Shown here piece by piece: positions 17,519 to 27,070 of a stretch of 64,000 nucleotides of DNA (its first letter is position 1; every line of letters begins with the position of its first letter). The translations under genes were made by a program, and so were the position numbers. The notes below the pieces were generated by a model. The model did no database searches. It was not told where the DNA came from and was given only the letters and a program-made list of their open reading frames with translations. This stretch comes from an uncultured Pseudomonadota bacterium. GTDB taxonomy: Bacteria > Myxococcota_A > Bradymonadia > Bradymonadales > GCA-2716585. The DNA is taken from contig CAKZKQ010000235.1 in NCBI GenBank assembly GCA_937123825.1, forward strand, positions 1 through 64,000, read 5' to 3'.

Positions 17519-18571
17519 ATGAAATCCACCCAATCCACCGCTTTTGGCGCGCTTTTGTTTGGCGCTTTGGCGCTGACGGCCTGCGACGATGCCGGTATGG
17601 GCCGGGCCGAGGTTGAGTTCATCGCCCCCGAGGCCCCCGAAGTCCAAACAAGCCGCCTCTACCCCGGTCCCTGCCTGACAGAGCGCGACTACGACATCGA
17701 CGGCACCATCAACTCAGAAACACACTACATTTACGACACAGGAGGCCGCCCAAGTGTCCGCGTCTTCGATGAAGGCGAGCTGGTTTCAACATCCGATGCG
17801 GAGTACGACGCCAACGGCAACATCGTCAAAATAGTGCTCACCGGTTATCTGGCCCATACCAGCTACTGGACCTACAACGATCAAAACCAATTGATCGAAA
17901 TTGCCCGAGACATTGACAACAACGGCACCATCGAATGGGTCACAACCTATCACTACGATGGCGAAGGGCTGCTCACCCACTTGGTGCTCACCCAGAGCGA
18001 CGACACCATACACACCACGACATTCACCCGTGACGCCGATGGCCACACCGTCGTCGAACACTCCAAGCGCGAACACAACGACGGCTCCAGCACCGACTGC
18101 AGGGACGTTTTCACGGACAGGGAGCTGCGCTTGGCAGAGGAACTTGTGGACGACGACTGCGATGGCATGCCCGAATCCACCAAGAGCGTCACCCACAACC
18201 AAGACTGGTCGCCGGTGCTGCGTGAAGAAGACTTCGACGCCGATGGCATCATCGACTACCGTGCGATCTTCCAGTACGACGCCCGCAACAATCTGGCGTA
18301 CCAACTCCACGAGCACGCCGCGCTGGATCCAAACGACCCATCACAGTTCACCAGCATCACCGCCACCTTCACCGCGGCAGGAAAACCGCTGGAGATTCGA
18401 ACCGACTCCGGTGATGACGGCACCGTCGATCACCTCGACACATACACCTATGACCGCTTTGGCAACGCGCTGACGCGACTTGAGCGAGGGCTCACGCGCC
18501 AAAGTTTCGGCAGGGATGTCTGGACCGTCCACTCCTACGACTGCTTTGACGCCCAAGAAGACACCCCGTAG
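17519..18571 (+). CDS. YD-repeat-like lipoprotein
   Basis: 350 residues from the ATG at 17519, with GGAG 7 bases upstream. The signal peptide ends at LALTAC. The body is a string of about 30-residue repeats of the type YDTGGRPSVRVFDEGELVS, YDANGNIVKIVL, YNDQNQLIEIARDIDNNG, YDARNNLAYQLHEH and YDRFGNALTRLERG, interspersed with D-x-D-x-D-G-like turns (FDADGIIDY). This is the RHS/YD repeat in a short form with no toxin tip and no secretion module. It is probably a surface beta-structure protein that binds glycans or Ca. It ends 1 base before the stop of the convergent TerB-like gene. Confidence 0.78.
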   Translation: MKSTQSTAFGALLFGALALTACDDAGMGRAEVEFIAPEAPEVQTSRLYPGPCLTERDYDIDGTINSETHYIYDTGGRPSVRVFDEGELVSTSDAEYDANGNIVKIVLTGYLAHTSYWTYNDQNQLIEIARDIDNNGTIEWVTTYHYDGEGLLTHLVLTQSDDTIHTTTFTRDADGHTVVEHSKREHNDGSSTDCRDVFTDRELRLAEELVDDDCDGMPESTKSVTHNQDWSPVLREEDFDADGIIDYRAIFQYDARNNLAYQLHEHAALDPNDPSQFTSITATFTAAGKPLEIRTDSGDDGTVDHLDTYTYDRFGNALTRLERGLTRQSFGRDVWTVHSYDCFDAQEDTP

Positions 18572-18572
18572 C

Positions 18573-18890
18573 TCAGCCCTCAAGCAGCGCCTCGACCCTG
18601 GCCATCAGGTCGCGCTCCACCTCCGAGACATCCCCGTCCACCGAGGACGCCGCCCGCAGCTCGATCAGCAGCCGCTCCAACGCCTGTCGGTCCTCGATCT
18701 TCTCCAGCCTGGGGGCCACGTCGTCGCCAATGTTGACCGTGTTGAAGACGTGCTCGCGCTCATCGTCGGTCAGCCCCAACTCTGTCATCAAAGACCCCAA
18801 AAAGGCGCGCTCATCGTCGGTCAGCACACCATCGGCGACCATCATCTGCGCCACCACCTGGCAGTAGGAAATCTTCTCGCTGTATTTCAC
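18573..18890 (-). CDS. TerB-like small helical protein
   Basis: 105 residues from a GTG at 18890, preceded by GGGAG with 8 bases spacing; longer starts would add a non-TerB leader. The sequence MKYSEKISYCQVVAQMMVAD, then GVLTDDERAFLGSLMTELGLTDDE, and VSEVERDLMARVEALLEG near the end match the helical tellurite-resistance TerB (DUF533-like) fold with its acidic D-G-x-(V/I)-x-x-x-E motifs, occurring once near each end. Such single-domain forms are widespread and not known to confer tellurite resistance alone. Cytoplasmic. It is convergent with the YD-repeat lipoprotein gene, their stop codons 1 base apart. Confidence 0.8.
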   Translation of the reverse strand: MKYSEKISYCQVVAQMMVADGVLTDDERAFLGSLMTELGLTDDEREHVFNTVNIGDDVAPRLEKIEDRQALERLLIELRAASSVDGDVSEVERDLMARVEALLEG

Positions 18891-19235
18891 CCGCTCATCT
18901 CCCGGACGGCCATCATCAGGGCCGCACCCTTTAGAGTTCCTTGTGGCGGCGCATAGAGCGCACACCCAACGCGCCGCGTGGAGCATCTACATGCTGTCCA
19001 GACAACCCACAAGCGGCCACTGGACACAACCAACCGAAATACACCACGGTGTTGGTGAATTATATGAACGATGTCTAACTCCCCAATCAAACCAATCTCA
19101 GCCCAGGTTTGCTCCCAGACGCGATCGTGTGCCACAACCTGAGCAACCCGAAGAGCAAGCGCTCCATGAACCTTTTAAGCGCCACAGCATGTGTGTATGC
19201 TGGCGCGACCATGTGGACTGTCAGGGCGAGGAACC
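18891..19235. other. 345-base divergent intergenic region
   Basis: It separates the TerB-like gene (minus) from the ArsA-like operon (plus). On the minus strand a perfect TATAAT lies at 19059-19064, but no good -35 accompanies it and it is about 170 bases from the TerB-like start. Open frames in the gap have no ribosome binding site or recognisable product. The promoter of the four-gene ATPase operon should lie here but was not identified with confidence. Confidence 0.5.
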
Positions 19236-20138
19236 TTGAAAGAACTCTTTGATAAGCGCGTTTTGCTCATCACGGGCAAAGGCGGTGTGGGACGCACGAC
19301 CTTGTCGGCGTCGTTGGCCATCGCGGCCGCTCGCCATGGCAAGCGGTCGCTGCTGGTCGAGATCAGTCAACCCGACGGGGACTACTCCCCGCTGGCACGG
19401 ATCTTTGGGCGCGAACTCCTGCCCGAGAAGCTGCGCAGCATTGGGCATGGTGTGAAGGGGCAGATGCTCTGGACCCGGCTTGGCCATGAGCGCTTCTTGC
19501 AGACGGTCATCCCCATCCGCTCCCTGATCCGGGCCGCCATGCGCTCCAAGGCGCTGGGCAGGCTCCTGGAAGCGGCCCCCTCTTTCCAGGAGATGGGCAT
19601 CTTCTACCTGCTGCTGACCCTTCTGAAAGAGACCCGCGATGACGGCTCGCCCGCCCACGAGGTGATCGTCTTTGACATGCCTGCCACCGGGCACACGCTG
19701 GCGTTGACTGGCCTGCCGGACATCTTGCTGAGCCTGATGCCGACCGGACCCATCGCCGACGCCATGCGCGAAGGCCAGTCCTACCTCTACGACCCGGCAC
19801 AGACGGCCGCCTGCGTCGTCACGCTGCCCGAGACGCTGCCGGTGACCGAGTCGCTGGAGTTGATCGAGGGCCTTGAGAAGACGCGCATGCCGGTCGGCAC
19901 CGTCATCGTCAACAAGCTCCCCCCCGACGACTTCAGCCCCCAGGAGCGCGCCGAGCTGGCGCCCCTGGTTGAGCAACAAGCGCTCTTTGGCGCCGACCGC
20001 TTTGTCCGCCTGGGACAGTGCAAGGCCGCCATGGACAAGCTCAAAGAGTCGGTCTCGGTGCCCATCCTCACCGTGCCAGAGTTTCCGCTGCAGTCCGAGA
20101 GCCTCATCGAGGCCGTCACCGACGTTTTCGCCCCCTGA
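19236..20138 (+). CDS. ArsA/Get3-family ATPase, first of a pair
   Basis: 300 residues from a TTG at 19236, with GAGG 4 bases upstream; an earlier in-frame ATG adds a leader unlike the family. The deviant Walker A is ITGKGGVGRTTLSAS, keeping the signature Lys but with Arg in place of the P-loop Lys. The switch I region reads LLVEISQPDGDYS instead of the usual D-P-A-H-S. Switch II reads VFDMPATGHTLALTGLP. Late strands carry GTVIVNKL. The family includes arsenite pump ATPases and the eukaryotic tail-anchored protein targeting factor Get3. The Arg substitution and altered switch I suggest a weak or absent hydrolase that may need the second ATPase, encoded 18 bases downstream. No arsB or arsenate reductase is nearby. 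Confidence 0.85.
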   Translation: MKELFDKRVLLITGKGGVGRTTLSASLAIAAARHGKRSLLVEISQPDGDYSPLARIFGRELLPEKLRSIGHGVKGQMLWTRLGHERFLQTVIPIRSLIRAAMRSKALGRLLEAAPSFQEMGIFYLLLTLLKETRDDGSPAHEVIVFDMPATGHTLALTGLPDILLSLMPTGPIADAMREGQSYLYDPAQTAACVVTLPETLPVTESLELIEGLEKTRMPVGTVIVNKLPPDDFSPQERAELAPLVEQQALFGADRFVRLGQCKAAMDKLKESVSVPILTVPEFPLQSESLIEAVTDVFAP

Positions 20139-20156
20139 ACGCCGCAAAGGAGCATC

Positions 20157-21275
20157 ATGATCATCAAAGAACTCGGTGAACTGATCGCCCAGCGGCGCGT
20201 CGTGATCTGTTGCGGCGCCGGCGGCGTGGGCAAGACCACCACAGCCACAGCCCTGGCGCTGGCCGCCGCCCGACGCGGCCGCCGTGTCCTGGCGCTGACC
20301 ATCGATCCGTCAAAGCGCCTTGCACAGACCCTGGGCGTCGAGCGCAACCTCAAGGCCCCCGTCTCGCTGCCCCCCGAGCGCCTGCGCGCCGCTGGCATCG
20401 AAGCCCCAGGCGCCCTTGAAACCTGGATGCTCGACCCGCAGCTCATCTCAGATCGCACCATCTCTCGCCTCGCGCGCACCCCTGAGGACGCCGAGCGCAT
20501 GAAGAAAAACCGCATCTATCAGCAGATCAGCCGCATGGTCGCCGGTATGCAGGAGTATACCGCCATGGAGGCCCTGCACACCTTCCTCAAAGAAGAGCGC
20601 TACGACCTGATCGTGCTCGACACGCCGCCGTCGCGCCACGCCCTCGACTTCCTCGACGGCCCAAGGCGCCTTGAGCGCTTCTTTGATGGGCGCATCTTCC
20701 AACTCTTTAAGTCCAGCGAAGACAGCGGCATCTTCATGCAAGCCGCCAGCAAGCTCATCGGCAACGTCCTCTCGTCGGTCTTCGGCGAGGAGTCCTACAA
20801 CGAGCTTCAGGACTTCTTTGGCTCTTTTGCCTCCATCTTCTCCATCCTCACGGTCAACGCCGGGGACATGTTCAAACGCTTGTCCAACCCAGAGGACAGC
20901 GCCTTTGTGCTCATCACCTCGCCGTCGTCCGAGGCCGTCATCGACGCCCTGCACTTCCGCGACAAGGCCGACTCGATGGATCTGCCCTTTGCGGGCTTCA
21001 TCCTCAACCGCAGCCAGGCCTACGAGGACGACCGCATCTTCCCGCACGATGGTCTCTTTGGAGACAACCCCACCGCCGTCCAGCGCAGCGCCATCGCCAA
21101 ACTTCAGGATCTGGCGCGCATCGAGCAAGCCACCGTCGAGCGCGACCGCGTGCTGATGGGTGAACTTTCCCAAACGGCAGGCCCGCAAGCCTTCGCGGCC
21201 GCGCTGCCCAACCTGCCCAAAGGCGCCAACGACATCTCCGCGCTGGTCAACCTGGCACAGATCGTCGGCGGCTAA
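20157..21275 (+). CDS. ArsA/Get3-family ATPase, second of a pair
   Basis: 372 residues from the ATG at 20157, with AAAGGAG 4 bases upstream. It keeps a complete deviant Walker A (CCGAGGVGKTTTATALAL), a switch I of the form ALTIDPSKRLAQTLG and a switch II of the form IVLDTPPSRHALDFLDGP. A helical central insert (MVAGMQEYTAMEALHTFLKE and following, about residues 120-230) corresponds to the client-binding alpha subdomain of Get3-like proteins. It differs clearly from the first ATPase, so the two look like ancient partners and not a recent duplication. Paired ArsA-type genes are also known in mycobacteria (Rv3679-Rv3680). The likely unit is a heterodimer. Client and pathway unknown. Confidence 0.88.
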   Translation: MIIKELGELIAQRRVVICCGAGGVGKTTTATALALAAARRGRRVLALTIDPSKRLAQTLGVERNLKAPVSLPPERLRAAGIEAPGALETWMLDPQLISDRTISRLARTPEDAERMKKNRIYQQISRMVAGMQEYTAMEALHTFLKEERYDLIVLDTPPSRHALDFLDGPRRLERFFDGRIFQLFKSSEDSGIFMQAASKLIGNVLSSVFGEESYNELQDFFGSFASIFSILTVNAGDMFKRLSNPEDSAFVLITSPSSEAVIDALHFRDKADSMDLPFAGFILNRSQAYEDDRIFPHDGLFGDNPTAVQRSAIAKLQDLARIEQATVERDRVLMGELSQTAGPQAFAAALPNLPKGANDISALVNLAQIVGG

Positions 21276-21303
21276 GACGCACCACAAACCCCGAGCCAAC
21301 CCC

Positions 21304-24300
21304 GTGAGGCCTTTGCACACAGCACCCGCGCGCGCCGCATTGATTGGCGCTGTCGGTCTGGCGCTCAGCGGCGCGCTCATCACGTGCGCCACCGTGCCTC
21401 AACTCCCCTCGGCCCCCACAGCCACACCGCTCCCAAACCCTTTTCCGCCCCCCGCCAGGTCGCGCCCCGTGCCTGCCCCTGTGGAGGTCCTCAAGGTCTT
21501 CCCTGACGGCCCTGGCGCCGACCCAACCAGCCCCGTCACGGTCGTGTTCAAGGCGCCAGTGGCCACCGACGCCAACCCGCTGCGCTTTGAACCCGACGTC
21601 GCGGGCACACACCAGTGGCTCGGGCCACGGGTGCTGCGCTTCGCGCCTCAAAACCCTCTGCCCTACGCCACACCCATGACGGCGTGGCTCGACGCCTCGC
21701 TGGCCGATGCGACGGGCACACACTCGCTCGAACAAGAATACGTCTGGACCTTCTCGACCCAGCGCCCCAGAGTGCTGGGCATCAAACCCGCCCACAACAC
21801 CAGCCAGGCCGCGACCGACACCCCCATCATCGTGCGCCTGAGCCAACCCGTGGATCTGTCCAGCCTCAAAGAGCGCATGGCGCTGACCGCAAACCGCAAG
21901 CCGGTCACCTTTGATCTGGCACCTGCGCAGGACGAGACAGACGGGGAATACCGTGTCCGCGTGGTCTTAAAGCGCCCGTTGCCCACCGACGCGCGGATCG
22001 AAGTCACCGTTCAAGCCGGGGTCCGCAGCCAGCAAGGGCTCTTGCCCAGCCAGTACACCTTCCGAGGGGGCTACAACACCTATGGGCCGCTGCGCCGCCT
22101 GAGCGTCACCTGCACCGGAGCGCCGCGCTGTGATCTGAACAGCCCCCTGGTGGTCTCGCTGAGCACTGCGCCCACCAAGGACTTTGCCCGACACATTCAA
22201 GTGACCCCAGAGATCTCGGGGCAGACCCACCGCATGGAGCTGCGCGGCTCGTCGATCCGCATCCACGGTCCATGGGTCCCTGGCGAGCGCTACAAGGTGT
22301 CGCTGAGCGCCGACCTGACCGACGTTTTTGGACAGCGACTGGGGCGCGGCTGGACGGGCTCATTCAAAATGGACGACGCCGCAGCCGCGCTCGCCCCTCT
22401 GCCACCGCACACCACACTGCTGGCCACCGAGCAACATCTGGACGTCGCCCTCATCGGCGCCTCAAAGCTCACCGCACAGATCGCGCCGCTGTCTCTTGGA
22501 AAACTCGCCGAGGCGTGGGCGCTGGCCAATGACCCAGCCCAACCCTGGCTCGCCGGTCTCAACACCGACCGGGAGACCTGGACGCTTCGATCCCCCCGAA
22601 ACAGCCCCGCCACACGGCCCATCACCGTTCCCCCTGGCGTCAACCTCATCCGAGTCAACGCGCTTGATGAGCGCGGTGCTCCCGTCGGCACCGCTGCGAC
22701 CATTTCCCAGCGCACCCGCATTGGACTGCAAAGCTGGTCGGGCGCTGCAGGCACGCTGATCCGAGTTTACAAAAGCGACGGCTCGCCCATCGACGCCATG
22801 CCGGTGGCGCTGATGCACCGTGACGGCACCGTGCTGTGGACCGACAAGAGCGATCCTCAGGGCTGGGCCAAGGTGCCCGCCAGCACAGCCGCCAAAGCCA
22901 GCTTCTTGATCGCGGGCACCGAGCACGATTACCTCTTCCAACCGCTCACCGCGCCGGCCCCAACACCTGCGCCAGAAACAGCCTGGCCGCTGCTCACCGC
23001 GCCGACCGACGACGCCAGCGCAACACCATCCACATCGCTCCAAACGGGGACTCTGACCGCCCGACCCTTGCGCAAACACCTCTTGCCGGGGCAACCCCTG
23101 GAGATCGCACTTGAGGGCATCGCACACTCGGGGCTGGTGTTGGCCAACGCCACCGTCCAGTGGTCTTTGAGCGCCACCAGCACCCCCTTTAAACCCCCCG
23201 TAACCCCCAAACACGCCTTTGGACCACCGTCCACGGAACCCCACGCCGAGCACCTCCAAGGCGAGCTTATGCTGGATGTGCAAGGCCGTGCGACCCTGTC
23301 CATTGCGCTTCCGCCCGGCTGGGATCTCAGCACGCGCCACCTGCAATTTGAGGCCGACACCGGCAGCGATGGCATGCCGTGGTCACGGGCCACCGCCGAG
23401 GTCTGGCGCCACCCCAGCCCCAACCTCCTGGGCATTTGGCTGGAGAGCAGCCTGGCCAAGGTCGGCGCGGAGATCTCACCGGCCTTCACGCTGGTTCGGC
23501 CCACCGGCGCTCAGGCGCGCCCTGTCCCCATTGAAGCCACTCTGGAGCGCCAGAACGACACCCCAACAGGGCGCACGTGGACCCGCATCGACACATGCTC
23601 CCTGGCGACCCCCGAGGCGCCCTGCCGCCTGAAAGGGACCGTCAGCGGACCCCACCGGATCCGCGCCGTGACCCAGGAAACCCCTTTTCACGAAACCACC
23701 GCGCCGATCTGGCTCCATGGCAACCCACAAGACGCCGACCGCGTGGCCATGGCTCTGGACCAAACTCGCCATCAACCAGGACAACAAGCGCGGCTCTTGC
23801 TTCGCGGCCCGCTCCAAGGCAGCCACGCGGCGCTGATCATGGCATCACCCAGCCGCCTGGAGCACAGAGACCTGGGACGCATTGGACCCGAAACCGTCTT
23901 GACCATCCCCGTCGAGCCATGGATGCGTGAAGGCGTCAGGCTCTCTGCCGTGATGCACAGCACTGCCACCGACGGCAGTCCGCAAGTGCACACCGCGCAG
24001 CGCCACCTCGCTGTCATCCCTGCTGCGCTGAACCTCGACACCAACCTGGCGCAGCGCCCATCCAAGGGCGCCTTCAAAGGCTCTGTGAGGCTGATGGGTT
24101 CAGACGGGTCCCCCATGGCCAAAACCCGCATTGAGGCCTTTGCCATCTACACAAAGGGCACACCCGACCTGAAGCACCTCACACAACAGCCCGCGCCAAC
24201 CACGCCTGCGCTCTCTCAGACAGACACTTTCACCGCGCAGGGGCGCTCCGCACCCCAGGTGCGCCTTGAATCGGCCACCGCCCCTTCAGTCTACGGTCCA

Positions 24301-26394
24301 TCCCCTGCGCCGACCGCCTACGAAGACCCCGAATGGGTCACAGGGCTCCCAGACCCCACCTCAAGGGTCCTGGAAATCCGCCCGCTGCCCACCATCAAAA
24401 CCGACAAAACCGGCACGGCGCCGCTGACCCTGCCCCAAAACGGCCCAGGCACCCACGGACACCTCCTGCTCATCGCCGCAGACCCTTACGGCGCCAACCA
24501 CAGCGCCCTGATCTCACGCGCGCTCAACGGCCCCATCGAGTTGATCCCGCATGTCCCCAGCGTGCTGCGGGTGTCAGACCGCATGCAGATCGGCGCGTGG
24601 CTGCGCAACAACACCTCCAAGGCCCAGACCATCACGGTCACCATCTCCTCCACCGACAACCTGCTGGTTCAACCCCAGGACCTGACCGCCACGCTGGAAC
24701 CGGGCGCCACCACAACTCTGCGATGGTCGGTCCAAGCCCAATCGCCGGGACCGGGTCACCTGGACTTTAACATCGACACAGACCAGGGCATCGCGCAGTC
24801 GCAGCGCACCCAACTCAATGTACAGACCTCTGCGCTGACCCAACTCCACACCCAGCGCTCGCGCATCACCCAAAACACCAGCCAGACCATCGCGGTCCCA
24901 CCCCACATGATGCCTTCAGCCGGGGGGGTGAGCGTCTACATGGGACTCGATGGGCTGACGCTCGACACGTTGACCGCCGCAGATGCGGTGCAGCGAGCCT
25001 CGACCCCAGACACGACCCGCGCTGCCCACAAGCTCAACGCGCTCTTGACCCTGACAGACCTCTTTGCCCTCACCACATCCGACACGCTCAAGGCCCAACA
25101 ACGCGCCCTGACAAACACGCTCAACGCGGCGGCGCTCGATGACGGCGGCTTTGAGCCCTGGGAAATGGCCCAATACCCATCGCTGCGGGCCACGGTGGCG
25201 GCGTTGGAGGTCGCAGGGCGCGCCCCCTGGCCCAGCCTTGAGCCTCAGAAACTCCAAAAGACCCTGGACATGGCAGAGAAGGCGCTGCGCGAGCGCACCG
25301 ATCTGGTGGGACAGCCCATCGGGGCGCTTCAGTGGCTGGAGTTGGCCACGGTGCTGGCGCGCATCGATCCAGGACGCGTTCGACTCGAAGCCGACCTGGC
25401 GCCCTGGGTCAGGCGCCTCAACACACTCACGCTTCAAGAACAAGCCAGATTGGCGTTGGCGCTCGCCGAGCGACTGCGCGCCGCGACGGACAACAAAGAT
25501 CTCGAACGCATCTTGAAGGCGCTCGCCGCCACCCCCCTTGAAGCCCTGACCCAACCGCGCACCACCGCCTTGATCGTGCTCGCCCTGCAAACCCAACACG
25601 AGCAATACGCCGCGCCGCTGCGAGCACTGACACAACACCTCAGGCAACAACAACAGGCCCATGGACACTGGGGAAGTCTGGAGACCAACCTCCTGGCGCT
25701 CAGAGCGCTCAAACAAGACGCCCTGGCACAGACCTTTGGCGCTGGCCAACGGCAGACGAGCGGCGGGGTTTGGTACAACGGGCAGTTCAAGGGCAAGCTT
25801 CGCCTGGAAAACGGCGTCGCGCGACTTGGCGCCGTCAACATCCCCAGCCAGGACATGACGCCTGGCCAAGAACAAGAACTGATCGTCTCCACAGCGACGG
25901 GCCGCCCCTTGCAGTACCTCCTGACGCTGCGCACCATGCCGCAGGCACAAGGCGCGCGGCCTCACACCAACCTGCACATCTCCAGACAGCACCTGGACAC
26001 CCACGCAAAGCCTCTCAAAGACGCCACCGCAAAGGCAGGGCAGACCGTCCTGACACAGTTGACCGTCGCCGCCCCCGACGCCCTGAACAACGCCCTTTTG
26101 GAAGTCCCCATCCCCGCAGGCGCCATTGCACTGGGTTGCGGCCCGGCCCAGCGCGCGGGCACCCAGAGCAGACCCCCATCAATCTCGGCCAAACACATCG
26201 TCAAAGACGGCCCTCGGTTCATCGCAGTCATCGACACACCCGGCCCGGGTGCCTACACTCTAAACTGCGCGTGGAGGGCCAACGGCGAGGGCCGCTTTGC
26301 CCTCCCGCAGGCCTCTGTGCAGGTGGGTGATGGGCAGGAGGCTTTTGCTTGGACCCCGTGGGAGACGCTCACCATCCAGGCGCCATCGAACTGA
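21304..26394 (+). CDS. Alpha-2-macroglobulin-like lipoprotein lacking the thioester motif
   Basis: 1696 residues from a GTG at 21304, 28 bases after the second ATPase gene. The longer open frame overlaps that gene and lacks a signal. The signal peptide (AALIGAVGLALSGALITC) ends at Cys, probably lipidated. Repeated macroglobulin beta domains fill the first two-thirds (for example PRVLGIKPAHNTSQAATDTP, an MG1/Big-like start). A thioester-type helical toroid follows (LTDLFALTTSDTLKAQQ, LDDGGFEPWEMAQYPSLRAT), then MG10-like strands to the C-terminus. Where bacterial homologues have C-x-E-Q before the toroid, this one has TAADAVQRASTP (nucleotides about 24960-24995), so no covalent protease trap can form. 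The usual pbpC partner is absent. Confidence 0.88.
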   Translation: MRPLHTAPARAALIGAVGLALSGALITCATVPQLPSAPTATPLPNPFPPPARSRPVPAPVEVLKVFPDGPGADPTSPVTVVFKAPVATDANPLRFEPDVAGTHQWLGPRVLRFAPQNPLPYATPMTAWLDASLADATGTHSLEQEYVWTFSTQRPRVLGIKPAHNTSQAATDTPIIVRLSQPVDLSSLKERMALTANRKPVTFDLAPAQDETDGEYRVRVVLKRPLPTDARIEVTVQAGVRSQQGLLPSQYTFRGGYNTYGPLRRLSVTCTGAPRCDLNSPLVVSLSTAPTKDFARHIQVTPEISGQTHRMELRGSSIRIHGPWVPGERYKVSLSADLTDVFGQRLGRGWTGSFKMDDAAAALAPLPPHTTLLATEQHLDVALIGASKLTAQIAPLSLGKLAEAWALANDPAQPWLAGLNTDRETWTLRSPRNSPATRPITVPPGVNLIRVNALDERGAPVGTAATISQRTRIGLQSWSGAAGTLIRVYKSDGSPIDAMPVALMHRDGTVLWTDKSDPQGWAKVPASTAAKASFLIAGTEHDYLFQPLTAPAPTPAPETAWPLLTAPTDDASATPSTSLQTGTLTARPLRKHLLPGQPLEIALEGIAHSGLVLANATVQWSLSATSTPFKPPVTPKHAFGPPSTEPHAEHLQGELMLDVQGRATLSIALPPGWDLSTRHLQFEADTGSDGMPWSRATAEVWRHPSPNLLGIWLESSLAKVGAEISPAFTLVRPTGAQARPVPIEATLERQNDTPTGRTWTRIDTCSLATPEAPCRLKGTVSGPHRIRAVTQETPFHETTAPIWLHGNPQDADRVAMALDQTRHQPGQQARLLLRGPLQGSHAALIMASPSRLEHRDLGRIGPETVLTIPVEPWMREGVRLSAVMHSTATDGSPQVHTAQRHLAVIPAALNLDTNLAQRPSKGAFKGSVRLMGSDGSPMAKTRIEAFAIYTKGTPDLKHLTQQPAPTTPALSQTDTFTAQGRSAPQVRLESATAPSVYGPSPAPTAYEDPEWVTGLPDPTSRVLEIRPLPTIKTDKTGTAPLTLPQNGPGTHGHLLLIAADPYGANHSALISRALNGPIELIPHVPSVLRVSDRMQIGAWLRNNTSKAQTITVTISSTDNLLVQPQDLTATLEPGATTTLRWSVQAQSPGPGHLDFNIDTDQGIAQSQRTQLNVQTSALTQLHTQRSRITQNTSQTIAVPPHMMPSAGGVSVYMGLDGLTLDTLTAADAVQRASTPDTTRAAHKLNALLTLTDLFALTTSDTLKAQQRALTNTLNAAALDDGGFEPWEMAQYPSLRATVAALEVAGRAPWPSLEPQKLQKTLDMAEKALRERTDLVGQPIGALQWLELATVLARIDPGRVRLEADLAPWVRRLNTLTLQEQARLALALAERLRAATDNKDLERILKALAATPLEALTQPRTTALIVLALQTQHEQYAAPLRALTQHLRQQQQAHGHWGSLETNLLALRALKQDALAQTFGAGQRQTSGGVWYNGQFKGKLRLENGVARLGAVNIPSQDMTPGQEQELIVSTATGRPLQYLLTLRTMPQAQGARPHTNLHISRQHLDTHAKPLKDATAKAGQTVLTQLTVAAPDALNNALLEVPIPAGAIALGCGPAQRAGTQSRPPSISAKHIVKDGPRFIAVIDTPGPGAYTLNCAWRANGEGRFALPQASVQVGDGQEAFAWTPWETLTIQAPSN

Positions 26395-26409
26395 CCCGCG
26401 AGGCCCCAC

Positions 26410-27054
26410 ATGGCTCAAAATCCAAAGCGCCAGGCGCGACGGCTCCAGAGCGCCCTGGGGCTCTTCCTGATCCCTGCCGGCACGCAGGTTGAGTTGCCAG
26501 GCCGAACCTTCACCACTCGCCAGGACGTCACCTTTGCCCCTGCTGACATTGTGGATGAAGACCCGCAAAGCCTGACCGTTGTCCTACACCGTCAGGACAG
26601 AGACTGGCGCCTGCGCGTCCAGCGCGCCGACCTGCAAACCTCACAGCCCCTCGCAGCGCCCCAAACCGCTGCGCCGCGCCTGAGCCGCGATGAGGCCTTG
26701 GAGGCGCTCGACGCCCTCTCTCCGGCGACCGTGCTTGTGGGCGCCAGCAACATCGTCATTGTGCCTTCGGACTCCGACCCAGCGCGGACCTACAGCGTCA
26801 CTCTGACCTTTGACAACAAGGCGCTCGACTGCACGTGCCACCACTTCTCCTTCCGGCAACAACGCTGCAAGCACATGAAGCGCGCCGATCACATCCAGCA
26901 GTGGATCGAGGCCATCGAAGCGCTGCTCGACGCAGGCACAGACCCCAACGATGTGCTTGAGGCGTGGAAGCGCTGCAGAGCGTCGCTGGGCGTCGATGGC
27001 GCCATGGGGTGGGTGATCGCCCAGCACCAACGTGGGGCGTCGTTCATGGACTGA
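26410..27054 (+). CDS. SWIM zinc-finger protein
   Basis: 214 residues from the ATG at 26410, with GAGG 6 bases upstream, 15 bases after the macroglobulin gene. The C-terminal half holds a SWIM motif: CTCHHFSFRQQRCKH, i.e. C-x-C-x(n)-C-x-H, which binds zinc and mediates DNA or protein binding. Before it is a beta-rich segment (PAGTQVELPGRTFTTRQDV). The C-terminal helical part (IEALLDAGTDPNDVLEAWKR) has no known domain. Cytoplasmic, as no signal is visible. Tight spacing places it in the ArsA-macroglobulin operon, which is a surprising mix of cytoplasmic and exported products. Its stop faces that of the sigma-54 activator. Confidence 0.82.
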   Translation: MAQNPKRQARRLQSALGLFLIPAGTQVELPGRTFTTRQDVTFAPADIVDEDPQSLTVVLHRQDRDWRLRVQRADLQTSQPLAAPQTAAPRLSRDEALEALDALSPATVLVGASNIVIVPSDSDPARTYSVTLTFDNKALDCTCHHFSFRQQRCKHMKRADHIQQWIEAIEALLDAGTDPNDVLEAWKRCRASLGVDGAMGWVIAQHQRGASFMD

Positions 27055-27070
27055 AAGCGCCGCGACCCTG

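Noticed and set aside
18573-18890. Tellurite resistance cluster
   Set aside because: Only a single TerB-like domain is present; no TerA, TerC, TerD or TerZ genes lie nearby.
19236-21275. Arsenite-export operon
   Set aside because: Two ArsA-family ATPases suggest it, but there is no ArsB/Acr3, ArsC, ArsD or ArsR, and the metal-binding Cys of ArsA are not evident.
21160-21303. Extension of the macroglobulin gene back into the second ATPase gene
   Set aside because: It would overlap 116 bases of a conserved gene and place 48 residues before the signal peptide.
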